From positions 2,446,227 to 2,510,226 of the forward strand of contig NZ_WUTT01000001.1 in NCBI RefSeq assembly GCF_009902005.1: DNA of 64,000 bases. Reading direction: 5' to 3'. Shown here piece after piece: positions 37,730 through 46,786 of this stretch. The number at the start of each line of letters is the position of its first letter. The first letter of the stretch is position 1. The position numbers were made by a program, and so were the translations under genes. Under the pieces are notes generated by a model. It searched no databases. It saw nothing but the letters and a program-made list of their open reading frames with translations, and was not told the DNA's origin. This DNA is from Halomonas alimentaria. Lineage in GTDB: Bacteria > Pseudomonadota > Gammaproteobacteria > Pseudomonadales > Halomonadaceae.

Positions 37730-38629
37730 ATGTCCCGTCATCTGAAGGTCGGCCTGGTCCAGCAGCCCGCCTGGCCTGACAAGGCCAGAAGCCTCGCCGA
37801 GAGCGAGGCCGGCATCCGCGAGCTGGCCGCCGCCGGCGCCGAGCTGGTCATGCTCCAGGAGCTGCACGCCACCCACTACTTCTGCCAGTACGAAGACACC
37901 GAACTCTTCGACCTGGCCGAGCCGCTGGACGGCCCCACCGGGACCCGCCTCGCAGCACTGGCCGCCGAGCTCGATATCGTGCTGGTGGGCTCGCTGTTCG
38001 AGCGCCGCGCCGCCGGCCTCTACCACAACACCGCAGTGATCTATGACCGCAAGCTGGGCGCCGTGGGCCACTACCGCAAGATGCACATCCCCGACGATCC
38101 GGGCTTCTACGAGAAGTTCTACTTCACGCCGGGGGACGCCGATGGCACCGGCCAGGGCTTCGCCCCCATCGACACCTCGGTAGGCCGGCTCGGCGTGCTG
38201 GTGTGCTGGGACCAGTGGTACCCGGAAGCAGCGCGCCTGATGGCCCTGGCCGGAGCGGAGCTGCTGCTCTACCCCACCGCCATCGGCTGGGACCCCGCCG
38301 ACGACGATGACGAGAAGGCGCGTCAGAAGGACGCCTGGACCCTGATCCAGCGCAGCCACGCAGTGGCCAACGGCGTGCCGGTGGTGGTGGCCAACCGCGT
38401 CGACCACGAGCCCGACCACTCCGGGGTCGGCCGCGGCGTCGACTTCTGGGGCGGCAGCTTCATCGCCGGCCCCCAGGGGGAGCTGCTGGCCCACGCCGGC
38501 ACCCAGGCCGAGCGCCTGCTGGTGACCCTGGACATGGACCGCGGCGAGGACGTGCGGCGGATCTGGCCGTATCTGCGAGACCGCCGCGTCGACGCCTACG
38601 GCGACCTGACCCGCCGCTATCGGGACTGA
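37730..38629 (+). CDS. aguB: N-carbamoylputrescine amidase
   Basis: 299 residues. Hydrolyses N-carbamoylputrescine to putrescine, CO2 and ammonia. Nitrilase superfamily triad: Glu in LQELHATHYF, Lys in YRKMHIPDDPGFYEKFYF and Cys in LVCWDQWYPEAARL. Strong GAGGAGA ribosome site. With aguA it forms the two-step agmatine to putrescine route. A REP-like palindrome lies 46 nt downstream. Confidence 0.95.
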   Translation: MSRHLKVGLVQQPAWPDKARSLAESEAGIRELAAAGAELVMLQELHATHYFCQYEDTELFDLAEPLDGPTGTRLAALAAELDIVLVGSLFERRAAGLYHNTAVIYDRKLGAVGHYRKMHIPDDPGFYEKFYFTPGDADGTGQGFAPIDTSVGRLGVLVCWDQWYPEAARLMALAGAELLLYPTAIGWDPADDDDEKARQKDAWTLIQRSHAVANGVPVVVANRVDHEPDHSGVGRGVDFWGGSFIAGPQGELLAHAGTQAERLLVTLDMDRGEDVRRIWPYLRDRRVDAYGDLTRRYRD

Positions 38630-38675
38630 AGAGCGCTAACTGCCTGCGTCAGAGGATGCCAGAGCAACCCGACTC

Positions 38676-38715
38676 GTAGGAGCGCGATGTATCGCGCGAT
38701 AAATCGTGCTCCTAC
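38676..38715. repeat. REP-like extragenic palindrome between aguB and uraA
   Basis: GTAGGAGC (38676-38683) is perfectly complementary to GCTCCTAC (38708-38715), with an inner GCGCGAT/ATCGCGC hairpin in between. The GTAGGAGCGCGA start is of the kind seen in pseudomonad REP elements. One copy only in this window. It overlaps the uraA stop codon, so it may also serve as a terminator for both convergent genes. Confidence 0.65.
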
Positions 38716-39953
38716 TCCTCCTCGGCGCCGGGCAGCACCCAGTTCAGGACGATGCCCACCAGGGCGGCCAGGCTCACCCCCTGCAGGGTGAACTGGCCAC
38801 CACCCACCTGCATGCCACCGATGCCGAACACCAGAATCAGCGAGATCACCACCAGGTTGCGCGGCGCGGTCAGCGAGTGGCCGGCACGCACCAGGGTGTT
38901 CATGCCCACCACGGCAATGGAGCCGAACAGCAGCGTCATGATCCCTCCCATCACGGGCCCGGGGATGGTCTGCAGCAGCGCTCCCAGCTTGGCGATGAAG
39001 GCCAGGGTGATGGCGGTGCAGGCGGCCACCAGCATGATGCGCGGGTCGAAAGCGCGGGTCAGGGTCACCGCCCCAGTCACCTCGGAATAGGTGGTGTTGG
39101 GCGGCCCGCCGAACAGCGCCGCGGCGGTGGTGGCCAGGCCATCACCGAGCAGGGTGCGATGCAGGCCCGGCTTCTGCAGGTAGTTCTGGCGCGTCACCGA
39201 ACCGATCGCCACCATGTCGCCGATATGCTCCACCGCCGGGGCGATGGCCACCGGGATCATGAACAGGATCGCCGCCCAGTGGAAGCTCGGCGCGGTGAAC
39301 TCGGGGATCGCCAACCAGGCCGCCTCGCGCACCGGCGAGAAGTCCACCAGCCCCATCATCAGCGCCAGCACATAGCCAGTGACGATGCCCCCCATGATCG
39401 GGACCAGGCGCACGATGCCACGACCGAAGACCGCCAGCACCAGAGTCACCAGCAGGCTCGTCATGGACAGGAAGAGTGCCGGGCCGTAATCGATATGGTC
39501 GCTGGTCTCACCGGTCGCCATGCTCACCGCCACCGGTGCCAGTGCCAGGCCGATCACCATGATCACCGGTCCCACCACCACCGGTGGCAACAGGCGATGC
39601 AACCAGGCGGTGCCCTTGAGGCGCACGGCCTGGGAGATCGCCACGTAGACCAGGCCGGCGGCCATCAGCCCGCCCATGGTGGCCGACACACCGAAGTTGG
39701 CGATGGAGCCCTGGATCGGCGCGATAAAGGCGAACGACGAGGCCAGGAAGACCGGCACCGTCAGCTTCGTCACCCCATGGAACAGCAGCGTGCCGATACC
39801 CGCGGTAAACAGGGCTACGCTGGGATCGAGGCCGGTGAGCAGCGGCACCAGCACCAGGGCGCCGAAGGCGACGAACAGCATCTGCACGCCGGTGAGCAGG
39901 GTACGTGGCAGGGAGTCGACGGGCCGCGAGCCGGCCGCAGGGGTATCACTCAT
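38712..39953 (-). CDS. uraA: Uracil permease, NCS2 family
   Basis: 413 residues from the ATG at 39953 (MSDTPAAG), preceded by GGAGA; another ATG lies five codons upstream. About fourteen hydrophobic segments. NCS2 hallmarks: IPVAIAPAVEHIGDMVAIGSVTRQN (substrate-binding Glu) and GDGLATTAAALFGGPPNTTYSEV. It is downstream of upp with a hairpin between, the usual upp-uraA uptake and salvage unit. Confidence 0.92.
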   Translation of the reverse strand: MSDTPAAGSRPVDSLPRTLLTGVQMLFVAFGALVLVPLLTGLDPSVALFTAGIGTLLFHGVTKLTVPVFLASSFAFIAPIQGSIANFGVSATMGGLMAAGLVYVAISQAVRLKGTAWLHRLLPPVVVGPVIMVIGLALAPVAVSMATGETSDHIDYGPALFLSMTSLLVTLVLAVFGRGIVRLVPIMGGIVTGYVLALMMGLVDFSPVREAAWLAIPEFTAPSFHWAAILFMIPVAIAPAVEHIGDMVAIGSVTRQNYLQKPGLHRTLLGDGLATTAAALFGGPPNTTYSEVTGAVTLTRAFDPRIMLVAACTAITLAFIAKLGALLQTIPGPVMGGIMTLLFGSIAVVGMNTLVRAGHSLTAPRNLVVISLILVFGIGGMQVGGGQFTLQGVSLAALVGIVLNWVLPGAEEE

Positions 39954-39972
39954 ATGACGGGTCTCCATGAAA

Positions 39973-40001
39973 ACGCCCCTGGAGCGAGGTCTCAGGGGCG
40001 T
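39973..40001 (-). terminator. Intercistronic hairpin between upp and uraA
   Basis: ACGCCCCT (39973-39980) with AGGGGCGT (39994-40001), 13-nt loop. On the coding (minus) strand the stem is followed by TTTTCAT, where the TTTT run abuts a uraA ATG. It could cut uraA expression relative to upp as a partial terminator. Confidence 0.5.
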
Positions 40002-40021
40002 GATGAGAGGTTCGAAAGGGG

Positions 40022-40651
40022 TCAGCGAGTACCGAAGATCTTGTCACCGGCATCGCCCAGGCCCGGGACGATATAGCCATTCTCGTCGAGGCGCTCATCC
40101 ACCCCGGCGGTATAGATCTCGATGTCGGGATAGGCCTCCTGCACCCGCTTGATCCCCTCGGGCGCCGCCACCAGGACGATCACCTTCATATGCTTGCAGC
40201 CCCGTTCGCGCAGCATGTCCAGGGTCGCCACCATGGTGCCGCCGGTGGCCAGCATGGGGTCGATGACGATGGCCATGCGCTCGTCCAGATCATTGGCGAA
40301 CTTGGCGAAGTAGGGCACCGGCTCGAGGGTCTCCTCGTCGCGATAGAGACCCACCACGCTGATCCGCGCGCTGGGGATCAGGTCGGTGACGCCGTCGAGC
40401 ATGCCCAGGCCGGCGCGCAGGATCGGCACGATGGTGACCTTCTTGCCCTTGAGCAGCTGTACCGGGATCTTGTTGCCGCTCCAGCCGTCGATCTCCTGCT
40501 CCTGGAGCTCAAGGTCCTGGGTCGCCTCGTAGGTGAGCAGCTTGGCCAGCTCACCGGCCAGTTCGCGAAAACTCTTGGTGCTGATACCAGCTTCACGCAT
40601 CAAGCCCAGCTTGTGCTGGACCAGGGGGTGCTGGATGGCGTGGACGCTCAT
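40022..40651 (-). CDS. upp: Uracil phosphoribosyltransferase
   Basis: 209 residues from the ATG at 40651 ([19 protein letters not shown]), AGAGGT ribosome site. Salvages uracil to UMP with PRPP. The PRPP loop is [38 protein letters not shown] and the C-terminal uracil-binding [16 protein letters not shown] are typical. First gene of upp-uraA. Confidence 0.96.
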   Translation of the reverse strand: MSVHAIQHPLVQHKLGLMREAGISTKSFRELAGELAKLLTYEATQDLELQEQEIDGWSGNKIPVQLLKGKKVTIVPILRAGLGMLDGVTDLIPSARISVVGLYRDEETLEPVPYFAKFANDLDERMAIVIDPMLATGGTMVATLDMLRERGCKHMKVIVLVAAPEGIKRVQEAYPDIEIYTAGVDERLDENGYIVPGLGDAGDKIFGTR

Positions 40652-40769
40652 GGTCGGGACCTCTTCACTGGTGCGACGGGGGTTGGCGGGCGACGGAAAC
40701 CGGTCGACCTTGGTCGCATGGACCACGGTGACAAATTGCGCGCCATTCTACCCGCATCCTGCGTTGAGG

Positions 40770-41468
40770 TTAAGGCGTGGGCGCGTCCGGTTGCTCGGGC
40801 AGTTGCCAGTCGATGGGCTCGCGACCGTGCTCGACCAGAAAGGCGTTGGCACGGGAGAAGTGATGGTTGCCGAAGAAGCCGCGGTGGGCGGAGAGTGGCG
40901 AGGGGTGTGGGGACTCCAGCACCAGATGGCGCGAGGTATCGATCAGTGCCTTCTTCTTGCGGGCCGGGCTGCCCCAGAGCAGGAACACCGAGGGCTCGGC
41001 ATGCTCGCTCACCGTGGCGATGGCGTGGTCGGTGAAGGTCTCCCAGCCGCGGCCGCGGTGCGAGCCGGCATTGCCCTGCTCCACCGTCAGCGAGGTGTTG
41101 AGCAGCAGCACCCCCTGGCGCGCCCAGGATTCGAGATTGCCGTGATCCACCGGCCTGAAACCCACGTCCGCCTGCAATTCCTTGTAGATATTGACCAGCG
41201 ACGGCGGGATGCGCACGCCTGGACGCACCGAGAAGCACAGCCCGTGGGCCTGGCCCGGTCCGTGGTAGGGATCCTGGCCGAGGATCACCACCTTGACCCT
41301 TTCCAGGGGGGTGAGCTCGAAGGCGCGAAACCACTCCGAGGAGTGGGGGTAGATCACCCTCCTGGCGGCCTTCTCGGCGGCCAGGAAGTCACGCAGCGAC
41401 TGCATGTAGGGCGCCTCGAACTCGGCGTCGAGCCACTGCTGCCAGCTGGCGGGTAGCGGTGCTGCCAT
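40770..41468 (-). CDS. ung: Uracil-DNA glycosylase
   Basis: 232 residues from the ATG at 41468, with AGGAGG ribosome site. Removes uracil from DNA. Catalytic [18 protein letters not shown] and the C-terminal [13 protein letters not shown] motif place it in family 1. The N-terminal extended frame is an artefact overlapping gpt. It is downstream of gpt with a 16-nt gap. Confidence 0.96.
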   Translation of the reverse strand: MAAPLPASWQQWLDAEFEAPYMQSLRDFLAAEKAARRVIYPHSSEWFRAFELTPLERVKVVILGQDPYHGPGQAHGLCFSVRPGVRIPPSLVNIYKELQADVGFRPVDHGNLESWARQGVLLLNTSLTVEQGNAGSHRGRGWETFTDHAIATVSEHAEPSVFLLWGSPARKKKALIDTSRHLVLESPHPSPLSAHRGFFGNHHFSRANAFLVEHGREPIDWQLPEQPDAPTP

Positions 41469-41484
41469 CCCTGCCCTCCTCGCC

Positions 41485-41964
41485 TCAGCGCTTGACCTGG
41501 TCGGCCAGCGGCTCGACGTAGGCCACGCCCATGTCCCAGGGGAACTGGATCCAGCAGTCCTGGGCCACCTCGGTGAGGTACTGGTCGACCAGCGGCTTGC
41601 CCTCGGGCTTGGCATAGACGGTGACGAAGTGTGCCCTGGGCAGCATCTCGCGGACCTTGCGGGCGGTCTTGCCGGTGTCCACCAGGTCATCGACCAGCAG
41701 CCAGCCCTCGCCGTCATGGTCGACGCCCTTCATGACGTCCAGCCCGCCCTGATCCATGTGGTCGTAGCTCTTGATGCACACCGTATCGATCAGGCGCACG
41801 TTGAGCTCCCGGGCGATCAGTGCCGCGGGGATCAGGCCGCCACGGGTGATGGCGACGATGCCCTTGAAGTCACGTTCCACCAGGCGGTGGCAGAGCTCGC
41901 GCACGTCGCGATGCAGCTGATCCCAGGAGACGGTGAAGTGCTGGTGGTAGCGGTTGCTGCTCAT
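41485..41964 (-). CDS. gpt: Xanthine-guanine phosphoribosyltransferase
   Basis: 159 residues from the ATG at 41964 ([17 protein letters not shown]). Salvages guanine, xanthine and hypoxanthine. Closely follows the E. coli Gpt pattern: [36 protein letters not shown] loop [13 protein letters not shown], and [13 protein letters not shown]. No good ribosome site is seen; 4 nt separate it from apt, so coupling is likely. Confidence 0.95.
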   Translation of the reverse strand: MSSNRYHQHFTVSWDQLHRDVRELCHRLVERDFKGIVAITRGGLIPAALIARELNVRLIDTVCIKSYDHMDQGGLDVMKGVDHDGEGWLLVDDLVDTGKTARKVREMLPRAHFVTVYAKPEGKPLVDQYLTEVAQDCWIQFPWDMGVAYVEPLADQVKR

Positions 41965-41968
41965 GGAA

Positions 41969-42514
41969 TCATTCGTCCTCGGTGAAGGAACAGACGGCAA
42001 AGACGCCGTAGCCGGCCTCGCGGATGCGCTGGGATCCGCCGAGGTCCGGCAGGTCGACGATGGTGGCGGTCTCGACCACCTGACCGCCGCTGCGGCTGAT
42101 CAGCTTGGCGGCGGCCAGCATGGTGCCACCGGTGGCGATCAGGTCATCGACGATCAGGATGCGGTCGCCCGCCTTGAAGGCGTCGGAGTGCAGCTCCACC
42201 TCGGCCTCGCCGTACTCCAGGGTGTAGGTCTCGCTGATGGTGCGAAACGGCAGCTTGCCCTTCTTGCGCACCGGCACGAAGCTGCAGCCCAACTCGTAGG
42301 CCAGGGGCGCGCCGACGATGAATCCGCGGGCGTCGATGGCCGCCACGGCGTCGATATCCATCTCCTGATAGCGGTGCACGAAGCTGTCGACCAGCTTGCG
42401 GAAGGCGGCACTGTTCTGCAGCAGCGGCGTGATATCCCGGAAGTTGACCCCCGGCTGGGGCCAGTCGGGGACGGTGCGGATGACGGACTTGATGTAGTCG
42501 CCGTAGATGCTCAT
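41969..42514 (-). CDS. apt: Adenine phosphoribosyltransferase
   Basis: 181 residues. Converts adenine and PRPP to [15 protein letters not shown] at the N terminus, [18 protein letters not shown] and the PRPP loop [14 protein letters not shown] are diagnostic. Sits between the AzgA-like permease (22 nt upstream) and gpt in a purine uptake-salvage run. Confidence 0.96.
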   Translation of the reverse strand: MSIYGDYIKSVIRTVPDWPQPGVNFRDITPLLQNSAAFRKLVDSFVHRYQEMDIDAVAAIDARGFIVGAPLAYELGCSFVPVRKKGKLPFRTISETYTLEYGEAEVELHSDAFKAGDRILIVDDLIATGGTMLAAAKLISRSGGQVVETATIVDLPDLGGSQRIREAGYGVFAVCSFTEDE

Positions 42515-42536
42515 GGAGGATACCGGTAATGAATGA

Positions 42537-43841
42537 TCAGTCGAGGAACAGGAACTTGGCGGCGAACAGCAGGGCCAGCACGACCACCGCCGGATTCAGG
42601 TCACGGAAGCGGCCGGAGAGCGCCTTGATGGCAACGAAGCTGATGAAGCCCAGCGCGATCCCCTCGGCGATGGAGAAGGTCAGCGGCATGGCCAGGGCGG
42701 CGATCAGCACCGGGGCGGCGTCGGTGGGGTCTTCCCAGTTGGCATGGGCCAGGCTGCCGGCCATCAGCACCGCTACATAGAGCAGCGCACCGGCCGTGGC
42801 ATAGGCCGGAATGGAGCCTGCCAGCGGGGCGAAGAACAGGCTGATCAGGAACAGCACGGCCACCACCACGGCGGTCAGGCCGGTGCGCCCGCCCGAGGCG
42901 ATGCCGGCGGTGGATTCCACGTAGCTGGTGGTGGTGGAAGTGCCCAGCACGGCGCCGGCCATGGAAGCGGTACTGTCGGCCATCATCGCCCGACCGATGC
43001 GCGGCAGCTTGCCCTCCTTGTCGAGCAGGCCGCCCTTGTGGGCCACGCCGATCAGCGTGCCGGAGGTATCGAAGAGGTCGACGAACAGGAAGGCGAAGAT
43101 CACGCTGAGCATCGCCACATCGAGTGCGCCGGCCAGGTCCAGGGCCATGAAGGTCGGGGCCATGGAGGGCGGCATGGACATCAGGCCGCCATACTCGTTA
43201 TGGCCGAGCACCATGGCCAGCACGGTGATGCCGAGGATGCCGATCATCACCGCACCGGTGACACGCATGTAGGAGAGCGCGGTGATCACGAAGAAGCCCA
43301 GCAGCGCATACAGCGCCGACGGTTCGGAGAGGTCACCCACCGCGACGTAGGTGGCCGGGTTGGCGACCACGATGCCGGCGTTCTTCATGGCGATCATCGC
43401 CAGGAACAGACCGATACCCGCGGCGATGCCAAGGCGCAGGGAGAGCGGGATCGAGTTGATGATCCACTCGCGCACCCGGAAGATGCTGAGCAGGAAGAAG
43501 GTCAGGCCCGAGAAGAAGACCGCACCCAGCGCCGCCTCCCAGGTGTAGCCCATGCCCAGCACCACGCCGTAGGTAAAGAAGGCGTTGAGCCCCATGCCCG
43601 GGGCCTGGGCGATGGGATAGTTGGCCCACAACCCCATCACCAGGCAGCCCAGTGCCGCGGCCAGGCAGGTGGCGACGAACACCGCACCGTAGTCCATGCC
43701 CGCCTCGGAGAGGATGCTGGGGTTGACGAAGATGATGTAGGCCATCGTCAGGAAGGTGGTGAACCCCGCGATGACCTCCGTCTTGACGGAAGTCTTGTGC
43801 TCGGAGAGCTTGAATTGACGTTCGATCAGGCGATTCAGCAT
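42537..43841 (-). CDS. AzgA-like purine nucleobase permease
   Basis: 434 residues from the ATG at 43841 ([23 protein letters not shown]), AGGAA upstream. NCS2 family, AzgA branch: [38 protein letters not shown] and [24 protein letters not shown]. Imports adenine, guanine and/or hypoxanthine; the adjacent apt and gpt genes fit. Twelve to fourteen membrane helices. No purine-type riboswitch is recognisable in the 43842-43988 leader. Confidence 0.93.
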   Translation of the reverse strand: MLNRLIERQFKLSEHKTSVKTEVIAGFTTFLTMAYIIFVNPSILSEAGMDYGAVFVATCLAAALGCLVMGLWANYPIAQAPGMGLNAFFTYGVVLGMGYTWEAALGAVFFSGLTFFLLSIFRVREWIINSIPLSLRLGIAAGIGLFLAMIAMKNAGIVVANPATYVAVGDLSEPSALYALLGFFVITALSYMRVTGAVMIGILGITVLAMVLGHNEYGGLMSMPPSMAPTFMALDLAGALDVAMLSVIFAFLFVDLFDTSGTLIGVAHKGGLLDKEGKLPRIGRAMMADSTASMAGAVLGTSTTTSYVESTAGIASGGRTGLTAVVVAVLFLISLFFAPLAGSIPAYATAGALLYVAVLMAGSLAHANWEDPTDAAPVLIAALAMPLTFSIAEGIALGFISFVAIKALSGRFRDLNPAVVVLALLFAAKFLFLD

Positions 43842-43988
43842 GGTGTCGTTCCTGGGCGCGTGGACGGTGCTGCGATCCTGGGTGCGGAAAAGCCGCACAT
43901 GGTACCCAAAGCCTCACGGCGATGCGAGGCAGCGGTGTCTGCCAAGTTAAGCAGCTGACGGTAGCGGCGTCAGCCGCCGCCACCAACG

Positions 43989-44618
43989 CTAGATGCCACG
44001 GGTCTCCAGCACACGCTCAACCGTCTCGACGATGGCCTGGGTCTGGGGGTCGATCTCGATATTGACCCGATCGCCGGGCACGCGCACGCCCAGGATGGTG
44101 CGGTGCAGGGTCTCGGGTATCAGGTCGACGCAGAAGCGCGGGCCATGCTCGGCCGTGGCACGACGCACCTCGCCGATGGTCAGGCTCGCCCCGTCGACGC
44201 CGATATAGCCCTTGGCGAACAGGAAGCGACCCAGGGCATGGGGTAGCTCGAACCACAGCCGCCGATTGTTGGGCGCCTCGTCGAGCTCGACCAGCTCGGC
44301 CTGGGCCATGATGTGTCCCGACATGGCGTGCCCGCCTATCTCGTCACCGAAGCGCGCGGCCCGCTCGATGTTGACCCGATCCCCCACCGCCAGCTCACCG
44401 AGATTGGTGACGCGCAGCGTCTCGCGCATCAGGTCGAAGCTGACGCGTTCACCATCGATGGCGGTCGCCGTAAGACAGACGCCGTTATGGGCCACCGAGG
44501 CCCCGATCGCGAGCTCCTCCCCCAGGCTCCCGGGCAGCGCGACGACATGGGTACGGAAGGCCTCGGCCTCCTGGATGGCCACCACCTCGGCGGTGCCCTG
44601 GACGATACCGGTGAACAT
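43989..44618 (-). CDS. ribE: Riboflavin synthase (alpha subunit)
   Basis: 209 residues from the ATG at 44618 (MFTGIVQGTAEV), with AGGAG 6 nt upstream. Dismutates two lumazines to riboflavin. Two lumazine-binding repeats, each with the expected motifs: NGVCLTAT in the first and GVDGASLTIG in the second. It stands alone, not in a rib operon, and no FMN riboswitch is seen. Divergent from the metNI leader. Confidence 0.95.
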   Translation of the reverse strand: MFTGIVQGTAEVVAIQEAEAFRTHVVALPGSLGEELAIGASVAHNGVCLTATAIDGERVSFDLMRETLRVTNLGELAVGDRVNIERAARFGDEIGGHAMSGHIMAQAELVELDEAPNNRRLWFELPHALGRFLFAKGYIGVDGASLTIGEVRRATAEHGPRFCVDLIPETLHRTILGVRVPGDRVNIEIDPQTQAIVETVERVLETRGI

Positions 44619-44792
44619 GACGGCTCCTGACAACTGGCGCCCACACGGGGCTTGGAAAGGAGGACGAGTGTAGGCAATTCGTCGCGCTCGCGTCCATTGC
44701 CGCCGGATACCACAAGATCCACCAAATCCTTCGACATCGACAAAGGATATTTCGACATTAATGACAAGAGACCAGGTAGCCCGTCGGCGTTA

Positions 44793-44821
44793 TTGACAGG
44801 CCCATGGCCTGCCCCTATGCT
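44793..44821 (+). promoter_or_regulatory. Sigma70 promoter of the metNI leader
   Basis: TTGACA (44793-44798), 17 bp, TATGCT (44816-44821): perfect -35 and near-consensus -10 at optimal spacing. Start expected near 44828, 10 nt before the riboswitch. Upstream (44719-44755) lie two copies of TTCGACAT 20 bp apart and an ATCCTT/AAGGAT inverted repeat that could be an extra regulator site. Confidence 0.75.
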
Positions 44822-44837
44822 TGCCGGCTACATTGAA

Positions 44838-44912
44838 TGGCGCCGATTTGAACCCGGCTTGCGGGCGCCCGCGACATGACTCGGTCATGGCGTGAAGTGC
44901 AGCTAAAAGGGT
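44838..44912 (+). promoter_or_regulatory. SAM-II (SAM-alpha) riboswitch
   Basis: The order GATTTG, CCCGGCTTGC, closing stem, GTGAA, GTGCAGCTAAAAGGG matches the SAM-II aptamer consensus. P1 is GGCGCC (44839-44844) with GGCGCC (44864-44869). Loop ACCC (44852-44855) pairs with GGGT (44909-44912), giving the H-type pseudoknot. Between P1 and the conserved 3' part is an extra hairpin, CATGAC/GTCATG (44875-44889) with flanking CGC/GCG. It lies 91 nt before metN, directly followed by an intrinsic terminator. GGGTG (44909-44913) is also complementary to CACCC in the terminator's 5' arm, so SAM binding, which holds GGGT in the pseudoknot, should free the terminator and switch the operon off. Mechanism is inferred. 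Confidence 0.9.
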
Positions 44913-44927
44913 GTGTCCAGCGTTGAT

Positions 44928-44954
44928 GGCCACCCGCCAGGGTGGCCTTTTTTT
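44928..44954 (+). terminator. Riboswitch-controlled intrinsic terminator upstream of metN
   Basis: GGCCACCC (44928-44935), GCCA loop, GGGTGGCC (44940-44947), then seven T. A textbook Rho-independent terminator located inside the leader, between the SAM-II aptamer and the metN start at 45003: the expression platform. Confidence 0.92.
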
Positions 44955-45002
44955 GGCCCCTGCCCTGCACCGCCCGCCTCGGCGCCCACAGCGGTGGCAT
45001 CC

Positions 45003-46064
45003 ATGATCCGACTCGACAACGTTTCCAAGACCTATGTGCTCAAGGGCCGACACGGCGGCATCGCCAGGACCGTGCCGGCGCTCAAGCACGTCGACTTCCA
45101 CGTGCCCGCGGGCCGCATCCACGGCGTGATCGGTCTCTCCGGGGCCGGCAAGTCGACGCTGATCCGCTGCGTCAACCTTCTCGAACGCCCGACCACCGGC
45201 ACCGTCACCGTCGACGGCCGCGAACTCACCGGCCTGTCGCGCCAGGCGCTCAACCAGGCGCGCCATGGCATGGGCATGATCTTCCAGCATTTCAACCTGC
45301 TGACCAACCGCACTGTCTTCGCCAATGTGGCCCTGCCCCTGGAGCTGATGGGCATGCCGCGCGGCGAGATCCGCGAGCGGGTCACCCCGCTGCTGGAGTT
45401 GGTAGGACTCGCCGACAAGGCCAGCCAGTATCCGGCCCAGCTCTCCGGCGGCCAGAAGCAGCGCGTGGCCATCGCCCGGGCACTCGCCAGCCGTCCCAAG
45501 GTACTGCTGTGCGACGAGGCCACCTCGGCACTCGACCCACAGACCACCGGGTCGATCCTGGCCCTGCTGCGCGACATCAACCAGAAGCTCGGCCTGACTA
45601 TCCTGCTGATCACCCACGAGATGGAGGTGGTCAAGTCGATCTGTCATCGGGTGAGCCTGATCTCCGACGGCGAGCTGGTCGAGGAGGCTGACGTGGGCGA
45701 CTTCTTTACCGCCCCGCAGACGCGGCTGGGCCGCGAGTTCCTCAACGACTTCCTCAAGCTGGAGCCACCGCGGGCACTGATCGAGCGACTCGAGGCGTCC
45801 CCGGGCCACAACACCCACCCGGTGGTGCGCCTGGCCTTCCGCGGCGACGCCGTGGCCTCGCCGCTGGTGTCGCGCCTGGCCCGGGAGTGCGGCGTCGATG
45901 TCAGCATCCTGCAGGCCAAGGTGGAGTCGATCCAGGAGCGCACCCTGGGCCTGATGATCGCCGAACTGATGGGCCCGGCGGAGAAGACCCGCGAGGCCCT
46001 CGACTATCTCGAATCCCACGACCTGCAGGTGGAGGTGCTTGGCCATGTCCAGCGCAATGCTTGA
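45003..46064 (+). CDS. metN: MetN, methionine ABC transporter ATPase
   Basis: 353 residues from the ATG at 45003 (MIRLDNVSKTYVLKG); the longer open frame runs through the terminator and is not coding. Walker A GLSGAGKST, MIFQHFNLLTNRTVF, signature LSGGQKQRVAIARAL, Walker B LLCDEATSALD. The C-terminal 90 residues (after about 260) form the NIL domain that binds methionine and trans-inhibits transport. First gene after the SAM-II switch; overlaps metI by 20 nt. Confidence 0.96.
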   Translation: MIRLDNVSKTYVLKGRHGGIARTVPALKHVDFHVPAGRIHGVIGLSGAGKSTLIRCVNLLERPTTGTVTVDGRELTGLSRQALNQARHGMGMIFQHFNLLTNRTVFANVALPLELMGMPRGEIRERVTPLLELVGLADKASQYPAQLSGGQKQRVAIARALASRPKVLLCDEATSALDPQTTGSILALLRDINQKLGLTILLITHEMEVVKSICHRVSLISDGELVEEADVGDFFTAPQTRLGREFLNDFLKLEPPRALIERLEASPGHNTHPVVRLAFRGDAVASPLVSRLARECGVDVSILQAKVESIQERTLGLMIAELMGPAEKTREALDYLESHDLQVEVLGHVQRNA

Positions 46065-46698
46065 ACTGATCCTCGAGGCGACCCTCGACACCCTCTATAT
46101 GGTAGCCATCTCCGGGGTGATCTCGGCCCTGGTGGGCATCCCGCTGGGGGTACTGCTCTATGTCACCCGCCCTGGTCAGGTGCTGGCCCAACCGGCACTC
46201 AACGGCGCGCTGGGAATCATCACCAATATCGGCCGCTCGATCCCGTTCATCATCCTGATGGTGGCGATTATCCCCTTCACACGCATGCTGGTGGGCACCT
46301 CCATCGGCACCAACGCCGCCGCCGTGCCGCTGACCATCGCCGCGATTCCGTTCATCGCACGCCTGGTAGAAGGCGCACTCAACGAGATCAACCCGGGCCT
46401 GGTCGAGGCCGCCCAGTCCATGGGCGCCACCCCCTGGCAGATCATCCTCAAGGTGCTGCTGCCCGAGGCACGGGGTGGCATCTTCACCGCCCTTACCGTC
46501 ACCATCGTGACCCTGGTGAGCTACTCGGCCATGGCCGGCGCCGTGGGCGGCGGCGGCCTGGGCGACCTCGGCATCCGCTACGGCTACAATCGATTCAACC
46601 CCACCATCATGTTGATCACCGTGGCGATCCTGGTGGTCATGGTGCAGGGCTTCCAGAGCCTGGGGGACTACCTGGTAAGGAAGAGCGACCACAAGTAA
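46045..46698 (+). CDS. metI: MetI, methionine ABC transporter permease
   Basis: 217 residues from the ATG at 46045 with GGAGGTG 7 nt upstream, inside the metN 3' end. Five hydrophobic helices, and the permease EAA-loop region EAAQSMGATPWQIILKVLLPEA. TNIGRSIPFIILMVAIIPFTR and GGGGLGDLGIRYGYNRF are MetI signatures. Confidence 0.96.
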   Translation: MSSAMLELILEATLDTLYMVAISGVISALVGIPLGVLLYVTRPGQVLAQPALNGALGIITNIGRSIPFIILMVAIIPFTRMLVGTSIGTNAAAVPLTIAAIPFIARLVEGALNEINPGLVEAAQSMGATPWQIILKVLLPEARGGIFTALTVTIVTLVSYSAMAGAVGGGGLGDLGIRYGYNRFNPTIMLITVAILVVMVQGFQSLGDYLVRKSDHK

Positions 46699-46786
46699 GG
46701 AAGACACCGTTAAATAACATATTGATATTTAAAATATCAGGCTTATTCCTTTAGTATCGTAACGACACAACAGAAGGAGCGATTCC
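46699..46786 (+). promoter_or_regulatory. AT-rich control region upstream of metQ
   Basis: 88 bp between metI and metQ, with a very AT-rich core: TTAAATAAC (46710-46718), a perfect palindrome TGATATTT-A-AAATATCA (46723-46739) and GCTTATTCCTTT (46741-46752). A possible -10 (TATCGT, 46755-46760) follows. This suggests metQ has its own promoter and regulator site in addition to read-through from metNI. The first and third words recur upstream of cydA. Regulator unknown; a CysB-like protein is a tentative idea. Confidence 0.55.

Noticed and set aside
43842..43988. Purine or guanidine riboswitch before the AzgA-like permease
   Set aside because: No conserved riboswitch blocks; sequence is short and lacks the expected stems.
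44913..45002. N-terminal extension of MetN (30 residues)
   Set aside because: It would translate the riboswitch terminator; the ATG at 45003 gives the normal MetN N terminus.
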